A stretch of DNA of 55,195 nt from Pseudomonadota bacterium (GTDB lineage Bacteria > Pseudomonadota > Gammaproteobacteria > Xanthomonadales > Rhodanobacteraceae): positions 1 through 55,195 of the forward strand of contig JAJYSM010000017.1 of assembly GCA_021793575.1 (NCBI GenBank). Reading direction: 5' to 3'. Below are positions 49,904-55,195 of the stretch, piece by piece. A program made the translations under genes and the position numbers. How positions within the stretch are numbered: the stretch's first letter is position 1; each line of letters opens with the position of its first letter. The notes beneath the pieces were generated by a model. The model made no database searches. It saw only the letters and a program-made list of their open reading frames with translations, and was not told where the DNA came from.

Positions 49904-52018
49904 CTAACGCTCGATCACCTGCCGGAACGGCGGCAGCGCCCGCAGCATGCCGCTGCCGTAGCGTTTGGTCACCACGCGACGGTCCAGCAGCACGATGCGG
50001 CCGCTGTCGGTTTCATTGCGGATCAGCCGGCCGCAGTACTGCGTCAGCAGCCGCGTGGCCTCCGGAATGCTCACCTCGATGAACGGATTGCGCCCGCGCG
50101 ATTCCAGCCACTCGGCGTAGGTCGCGCCGACCGGATCGGTCGGCACCGCAAACGGCAGCTGGGTGATCACCACCGTCTCGCACAGCTTGCCGGGCAGGTC
50201 CAGGCCCTCGCCGAACGAGGCCAGCCCGAACAGCGTGCTGCCTTTGCCCGCCTCGATCTCGGCGCAGTGTTCGGCGACCAGCTGCGACTTGCCCAGCGAG
50301 CCCTGCGCGCGCACCTTGCGCACCTGCGCGATCGGCAGCTTCTGCAGCACGCGGTCGAGCTTGGCGCGCGAGGTGAACAGCACCAGGTTGCCCGCGTCCC
50401 AGTCCAGATGCGCCGCCAGCCACGCGCTGATTTCCTCGGCGTGCGCCTCGCGTGCATCCGGCAGTGTGCGCATCGCCGGCACTTCCAGTCGCGCCTGCAG
50501 CGAGAGATCGAACGGCGAGGGCAGGCTCAGCGTCACCGCGTCATCGGGCAGCCCCACGGCGTCGGCGAAACCGCGAAAGTTACCACCCGCGCTCAGCGTG
50601 GCCGAGGTCATCAGCACGCCGCTGGCATTGCCCCACAGCACGCTGCGCAGCAGGCCGCCGGCGGAGACCGCCGAGGCGTGGCAGACCAGCTGCTGATCGG
50701 CGCCCAGCGTGACCCAGCGCGCCAGCGGCGGCGCGTCGTCGGGGTCGTCGGCCGACCACGCGCGCCAGCAGCGCGCCTGCTTTTCGAGGCGCTCCAGCGC
50801 CATGCCCAGCTCGCGCGACAGCGCCTCCTGGGTCGGGCCGCCGTCGGTCATCTCGACCACCGCGCGGCGCACCGCCTGCAGCCAGCGCTGCACCTCGCCG
50901 GTGGTTGCGCTGAGCAGGCGCGCGTGCGCCACCCACGCCGGCGGCAGCTGGCCGAGCGAGCCGCGATACATCGGCTCGGCCTCGTTCGCGTCGGGCAGCC
51001 AGGCGAGGCGGATCTCGCGCTCGAGCTCCTCCAGCGCGGCGCTCAGCTGCTGCAGCTTCTGGTCGCCGCGGTCGAGGCTGAGCTTGCCCAGCGATTCCTT
51101 GTCGGTAAGCGAATACGCGGCGTGCACCTGCCGCCCGAGCCGGCTCAGCTGGCGCACGCTGAGGTTCATGTAAACCTCGGCCGTGCCGCGGTCGATCGCC
51201 TTGGCCGGCACGTGGTGGCCTTCGTCGAAGATGTACAGCGTCTCGTCCGGTCGCGGCAAGATCACGCCGCCCCATGCCTGAGTACCGTCGCCTTCTTCCT
51301 CGCCCGGCATGGTGAGGTCGGCCAGCACCAGGTCCTGGTTGGCCACGATGATCTCGGCATCGTCCACCGCGCGGCGCGCGATGAAAAACGGGCAGATCAT
51401 GAATTGCCCGCACTTGCGGTTGGTGCAGCCGCCGGCACTGGTGGTCAGCATGGGTCGCAGCACGTCACTGACCGGCTCGGGCGCGCTGTCCATGTCGCCG
51501 TTCCATTCGCCGTGGTCGAACGCGCGGTCAAGCCGCAGCAGTGCCTGCTTGTCGCGCGGCTGCGGCGGCTTCGCCCACAGCACCAGATCGGCGTCGAAGC
51601 CGGCCAACCCCATCTGGCCGGAGTCGTTGAGGCTGCTGGTCGCCATGCGCAGGTTGCGCGGGCACAGGTAGCGGCCGCGGCCCTTGGCCAGCGCCACCTT
51701 CGCCTCGATGCCGTTGAGCTGCAGGTACAGCGGAATGTCACGCTGCATCAGCTGCTCCTGCAGCGCCACGGTGGCGGTGGCGATCAGCAGCTTCTTCTGC
51801 TGGAAGCGCGCCACTGCCACCCCGGCGATCAGGTAGGCCATCGACTTGCCGGTGCCGGTCGGCGCTTCGATCACCGCCACCCCGCCCTGCCGGCCCAAGG
51901 CCTTGGCCACCTCGGCGATCATCCGGCCCTGCGACGCGCGCGCGCGAAAGCCCGGCAGGCCGTCCTTCAGGCGTGCATAGGCGGTGCGGATGGCGTCTTT
52001 GGTGGTGTCGCTGAGCAT
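49904..52018 (-). CDS. dinG: ATP-dependent DNA helicase DinG
   Basis: A 704-aa XPD-like superfamily 2 helicase with an iron-sulfur cluster that unwinds 5'-overhang DNA, R-loops and stalled-fork structures. The Walker A motif is in VIEAPTGTGKSMAYLI. The four cluster cysteines appear in GRYLCPRN and CTNRKCGQFMICPFF, and the Walker B box in YIFDEGHHVP (DEGH rather than DEAH). The C-terminal motor shows GLASFGEGLDLPG and LTQYCGRLIRNETDSGR. The ATG at 52018 (MLSDTTKDAIRTAYA) gives the family start; the frame is open 39 codons upstream. It heads the dinG-hutD-nnrU series and is divergent from the GGDEF-EAL gene. Confidence 0.93.
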   Translation of the reverse strand: MLSDTTKDAIRTAYARLKDGLPGFRARASQGRMIAEVAKALGRQGGVAVIEAPTGTGKSMAYLIAGVAVARFQQKKLLIATATVALQEQLMQRDIPLYLQLNGIEAKVALAKGRGRYLCPRNLRMATSSLNDSGQMGLAGFDADLVLWAKPPQPRDKQALLRLDRAFDHGEWNGDMDSAPEPVSDVLRPMLTTSAGGCTNRKCGQFMICPFFIARRAVDDAEIIVANQDLVLADLTMPGEEEGDGTQAWGGVILPRPDETLYIFDEGHHVPAKAIDRGTAEVYMNLSVRQLSRLGRQVHAAYSLTDKESLGKLSLDRGDQKLQQLSAALEELEREIRLAWLPDANEAEPMYRGSLGQLPPAWVAHARLLSATTGEVQRWLQAVRRAVVEMTDGGPTQEALSRELGMALERLEKQARCWRAWSADDPDDAPPLARWVTLGADQQLVCHASAVSAGGLLRSVLWGNASGVLMTSATLSAGGNFRGFADAVGLPDDAVTLSLPSPFDLSLQARLEVPAMRTLPDAREAHAEEISAWLAAHLDWDAGNLVLFTSRAKLDRVLQKLPIAQVRKVRAQGSLGKSQLVAEHCAEIEAGKGSTLFGLASFGEGLDLPGKLCETVVITQLPFAVPTDPVGATYAEWLESRGRNPFIEVSIPEATRLLTQYCGRLIRNETDSGRIVLLDRRVVTKRYGSGMLRALPPFRQVIER

Positions 52019-52220
52019 GAGGGAGGAAACCGGCAACGCGCGGCGCGCATGATGGAAACCGGCCAGCACCAGCGCCCGGGCGTTGTGGTGTCGGCGCAAC
52101 AGTTTATCGGTATTGCGCGACGCCCCATATGCCAATGCTCACCCCGCGCGCCGCGGCCGGGCGGCGTATCGAAGCGCTATGCTTGCCGGGGGTCCCGGCG
52201 GACCTGCGTCTGGGGACGTT

Positions 52221-55195
52221 ATGTCGATCAAGCATGCGGATGCCGCGGATGGGTTGCTATCGGAGCGGGAATGGCTGCTGCAGTGGCTGAGCCGCCTTGC
52301 GAGCGTGCGCACGCCGCAGCAGGCGGCCGTGGCGATCGCCGAGCTTGCCGGCACGCATCCCCAATGCAGTGGCGCCTCGGTGCTGTGGGGGCTGGTCGAG
52401 CCGCTTCGCCATCGCGGCATTGTGCCGGCCGGGTGGAAGCCGGCGGACTGGGCCTGGTTGAGCGAGGCGGCCCGCGCCGACCAGCCGCAGTGGCATGCCG
52501 CCCAGCCGTGGCTCGCGCTGCGCCTGTGCCGGCAGCCGGAGCCGGCCATGCTGTTGCTGAGCCTGCCGCCGCACAGCTCGAATGCTCACCCGTCGGGCGC
52601 CGGCCTTGCCGGCGAGTGGGAAGCACCACTGCGCTTCGCCGGTGAGCATCTGCAGCGGGCGCTGGAGTGGGGTCGGCTGCAGGATTCGCATCAGCAGGTG
52701 GAGCGCTCGGAGCGGCTGCAGCGCGCGCTGTTCGCGATTTCCGATCTGGCCGGCTCCAACCGCGACATGCCGGACATGCTGCGCGGCATCCACGCGATCG
52801 TCAGCACGCTGATGTACGCGGACAATTTTTTCATCGTGCTGCACAACGCGTACCGCGGCACGGTGCGCTTCCTCTACTACGTGGATGTGGAGGATCCTTC
52901 GGTGCCCGGCGACGGCCAGGAGATGCCGATGGCGGCGATCGAGCACACGCTGACCTGGCACGTGATGCAGGACGGCAATCCGCGCATGGGCAACGCGGAG
53001 CAATTGCGCGGCCAGGTCGTCGGGCCGGTCGCGCTGCTCGGGCCGGAGAGCCAGGACTGGCTCGGCGTGCCGATGCTGCGCGACGGTCTGCCGGTCGGTG
53101 CGCTGGTGGTGCAGAGCTACCAGCCGGAGATCGGCTACACACCGGAGGATCTCGCGCTGCTGGAGTTTGTCGGCAGCCATATCCTCACCGCGCTGGAGCG
53201 CAAGCAGATCAAGGAAAGCCTGGAGCAGCGGGTGGAGCTGCGCACCCAGCAGCTGGCTGACGCCAACCGTGGCCTCGAGCTGGAGATCGTGGTGCGCAAG
53301 CGCGCCGAGCATCTGCAGGCGGCGCTGTTCCAGATCGCCCAGCTGGCCACGGCGGACATCAACCAGGACGCGTTCTACCGGCGCGTGCACGCAGTGGTCG
53401 GCGAGCTGCTGAATGCGGAAAACTTTTTCATCGCGCTGCTTTCCGACGATCGCAGCCAGCTGACCTTTCCTTACGCCGTCGACGCGGTCGAGATGCCGCC
53501 GGCGCGGCGTCCGCTGGGGCGCGGGCTGAGCGAATACGTGCTGCGCCGGGGCGCGGCGCTGCGCGTGCTGAACGCGGATATCGAGCAGCTGGTGCAGCAG
53601 GGCGAGGTCGCGCCCGGGCGCGTGGGCTCGCCCGCCAGCTGCTGGCTGGGTGTGCCGCTGATGGTCGATGACGAGGTGATCGGGCTGGTGACCGTGCAGA
53701 GTTACAGCACGCAGGTGGTGTACAGCGCGGCGGATCAGGAACTGCTCAGCTTCGTCGCCTCGCAGATCGCCAACAGCCTGATCCGGCGGCGTTCGGCCGA
53801 GTCGCTGCGGCGCGCCTACGAACAGCTCGAACACCGCGTGGAGGAGCGCACTCAGGCGCTGCGCAAGGAGATCGTCGAGCGCGAACGGATTCAGGATCAG
53901 CTCAAGCACCAGGTGATGCACGACTCGCTCACCGGGCTGCCCAATCGCGGCTACCTGCGCGATCGCATCGACCACGTGCTGGCCATGCTCGAGCGCACGC
54001 CGGAGCGCCAGTGCGCGCTGCTGTATCTGGATGTCGACCGTTTCAAGATCATCAACGACAGCCTCGGCCACCTGGCTGGCGATGCCGTGCTGGTGGAGGT
54101 CGCCAGCCGGCTGGCCGGCTGCGTGCGTCACCCGGATCTGGTGGCGCGACTGGCCGGCGACGAATTCGCCATCTTGCTGGAGCATGTGGAGCAGCCCGAC
54201 CTTGCCCTCAGCGTGGCGCAGCGCGTGCTGGATGCGCTCGATGCGCCGATGCTGATCGCCGGCAAGGAGCTGCAGACCACTGCCAGCATGGGCATCGCGA
54301 TCGGCGACGCGCATTACCACACGGCCGACGAAGTGCTGCGTGATGCCGACATCGCGCTGTATCGGGCCAAGGAAAAAGGCCGCAAGCGCTTCGAGCTGTA
54401 CGACGAGACGCTGGCGCAGAACGTGGTCGACGTGCTGGCGGTGGAGGGTGAGCTGCGTCAGGCGCTGCAGCACGAGCAGTTCGAGCCGTATTTCCAGCCA
54501 ATCTGCCGCCTCGACGATGGCCAGGTGGTGGGCTACGAAGCGCTGATCCGCTGGAACCATCCGCAGCGCGGCCTGCTCATTCCGGCCGACTTCGTGAAGA
54601 TCGCCGAGGACAGCGGGCTGATCGAGGCGATCGACTGGCGCATGTTCGAACTCAGCTGCCGTCTGCTCGTGCAGCATGGCCCGCCCGATACGTTCATGAC
54701 GTTCAACATATCGGCACGGCACCTGCGTCACACCGACTTTGATACGCGGCTGATCGGCCTGCTCGACAGCACCGGGCTGCCTGCCGCGCGGCTGATCGCC
54801 GAAGTCACCGAGGGCGCGCTGCTGGACAACCCCGAGCGCGTGCGCGACATCCTCGAGCGGCTGCGCCAGGTCGGCGTGGGCGCGGCGCTGGACGATTTCG
54901 GCACCGGCTACTCCTCGCTCAGCTACCTGCACTCGCTGTCCTTGCGCATGCTGAAGATCGACCAGGCCTTCGTGCAGCAGCTGGGTCACGGCAGCGCAAC
55001 CAGCAGCACGCCGGTGGTGGCGGCGATTCTCGCGTTGGCGCGCGCGCTGAACCTGCAGGTGATCGCCGAGCAGCCTGTCGGGCTTGAGATCGGCGCAGCG
55101 CCCCTCTGCGCACCAAGCAGGCAAATCGCACCAACGGGGTGCGAAAACAGGGGCATCCGTCGCCACTTTCGCCGAAACGAACGGATTTCCGGTGG
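52221..55195 (+). CDS. GAF-GAF-GGDEF-EAL cyclic-di-GMP signalling protein, truncated or interrupted
   Basis: At least 950 codons are visible and no stop occurs before the edge. A ~170-residue N-terminus is followed by two GAF domains (about residues 175-330 and 370-530), joined by similar coiled-coil linkers. The GGDEF domain comes next, with MHDSLTGLPNRGYL and the active-site variant RLAGDEFAIL. The EAL domain follows, with YEALIRWNHP, AEVTEGALL, LDDFGTGYSSL and LKIDQAFV. No transmembrane segment is seen, so it is cytosolic. The expected VIAEGVE motif breaks after VIAE at 55070. The next 41 codons are unlike any EAL protein, so the last catalytic residues are lost. GGGGAC precedes the ATG. 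Confidence 0.9.
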   Translation, partial: MSIKHADAADGLLSEREWLLQWLSRLASVRTPQQAAVAIAELAGTHPQCSGASVLWGLVEPLRHRGIVPAGWKPADWAWLSEAARADQPQWHAAQPWLALRLCRQPEPAMLLLSLPPHSSNAHPSGAGLAGEWEAPLRFAGEHLQRALEWGRLQDSHQQVERSERLQRALFAISDLAGSNRDMPDMLRGIHAIVSTLMYADNFFIVLHNAYRGTVRFLYYVDVEDPSVPGDGQEMPMAAIEHTLTWHVMQDGNPRMGNAEQLRGQVVGPVALLGPESQDWLGVPMLRDGLPVGALVVQSYQPEIGYTPEDLALLEFVGSHILTALERKQIKESLEQRVELRTQQLADANRGLELEIVVRKRAEHLQAALFQIAQLATADINQDAFYRRVHAVVGELLNAENFFIALLSDDRSQLTFPYAVDAVEMPPARRPLGRGLSEYVLRRGAALRVLNADIEQLVQQGEVAPGRVGSPASCWLGVPLMVDDEVIGLVTVQSYSTQVVYSAADQELLSFVASQIANSLIRRRSAESLRRAYEQLEHRVEERTQALRKEIVERERIQDQLKHQVMHDSLTGLPNRGYLRDRIDHVLAMLERTPERQCALLYLDVDRFKIINDSLGHLAGDAVLVEVASRLAGCVRHPDLVARLAGDEFAILLEHVEQPDLALSVAQRVLDALDAPMLIAGKELQTTASMGIAIGDAHYHTADEVLRDADIALYRAKEKGRKRFELYDETLAQNVVDVLAVEGELRQALQHEQFEPYFQPICRLDDGQVVGYEALIRWNHPQRGLLIPADFVKIAEDSGLIEAIDWRMFELSCRLLVQHGPPDTFMTFNISARHLRHTDFDTRLIGLLDSTGLPAARLIAEVTEGALLDNPERVRDILERLRQVGVGAALDDFGTGYSSLSYLHSLSLRMLKIDQAFVQQLGHGSATSSTPVVAAILALARALNLQVIAEQPVGLEIGAAPLCAPSRQIAPTGCENRGIRRHFRRNERISG
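55071..55195. other. Foreign sequence at the right edge, possible insertion-sequence end
   Basis: From 55071 the sequence no longer encodes EAL-domain protein, in any frame. It includes TGTCGGGCTTGAGATCGGCG (starting TGT, 55076), a short hairpin CGCACCAACGGGGTGCG, and near the edge a Thr/Arg-poor stretch ending TTTCGCCGAAACGAACGG. This composition is reminiscent of the non-coding terminal region of IS21-like elements, but only 125 bases are visible and no transposase is. A contig ending in a repeated element, or an assembly join, is the alternative. Confidence 0.4.

Noticed and set aside
52257-55166. 969-codon minus-strand open frame
   Set aside because: It lies opposite the GAF-GAF-GGDEF-EAL gene, whose domains are all recognisable; the antisense product has none.

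Overview
This 55.2-kb stretch comes from a GC-rich gammaproteobacterium. The best fit is the Xanthomonadaceae/Rhodanobacteraceae group (Rhodanobacter, Dyella and relatives). The reasons are the gammaproteobacterial YcgL, UbiJ, YchJ, TrmL and PLD-type PssA proteins, roughly 65-73% GC in most sampled lines, and short REP-type palindromes of a kind I associate with this group. Gene density is high and most genes are housekeeping. I saw no tRNA, rRNA or CRISPR array. Functions were assigned by recognising motifs and family layouts by eye; no database search was run.

Layout. (1) 1-5.6 kb: the 3' end of comF, a REP pair, ubiA, a free-methionine-R-sulfoxide reductase, bioD, a small unknown gene and a secreted M3 peptidase. 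(2) 5.9-11.0 kb: a lower-GC island of four genes of unknown function. Three encode membrane proteins with zinc ribbons and one a glycine-zipper lipoprotein; this is the best candidate here for an undescribed system. (3) 11.1-11.26 kb: a MITE-like element with perfect 17-bp terminal inverted repeats and 10-bp flanking direct repeats, just upstream of a CPA2 cation/proton antiporter. (4) 13.3-24.7 kb: a heptosyltransferase-like GT9, a 1143-aa membrane-anchored ankyrin protein, YcgL, a FadL porin, a coniferyl-type aldehyde dehydrogenase and bifunctional PutA with a REP sequence translated inside it.

(5) 24.8-33.0 kb: the aa3 cytochrome c oxidase locus (DUF2244, coxB, coxA, a 43-aa membrane protein, coxC, an inverted twin-TM gene, surf1, a CxxxC protein, ctaA and ctaB). 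It is headed by a perfect FNR/ANR-type box and a plausible sigma-70 promoter. No Cox11/CtaG gene is present. (6) 33.1-36.3 kb: a highly structured leader, a 70-codon ORF and an MgtA-like P-type ATPase. (7) 36.3-41.2 kb: rpsU, yqeY, a DUF1328 gene, dnaG and dedA on the minus strand, divergent from tsaD. (8) 41.2-52.0 kb: rluF, a trmL-ubiJ-ubiB operon, a DUF4156-like lipoprotein, TauE/SafE, pssA, and a dinG-hutD-nnrU-small membrane protein-ychJ run. (9) 52.2 kb to the end: a GAF-GAF-GGDEF-EAL protein whose EAL domain stops matching the family at 55071. The last 125 bases look like foreign, possibly insertion-sequence, DNA.

Working links. The respiratory theme is strong: UbiA, UbiB and UbiJ make ubiquinone, PutA and the aldehyde dehydrogenase feed electrons in, and the cox locus makes and assembles the terminal oxidase. 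FadL and PssA concern the envelope and lipids. The ribosome and tRNA/rRNA genes (rpsU, dnaG, tsaD, rluF, trmL) form the information-processing core.
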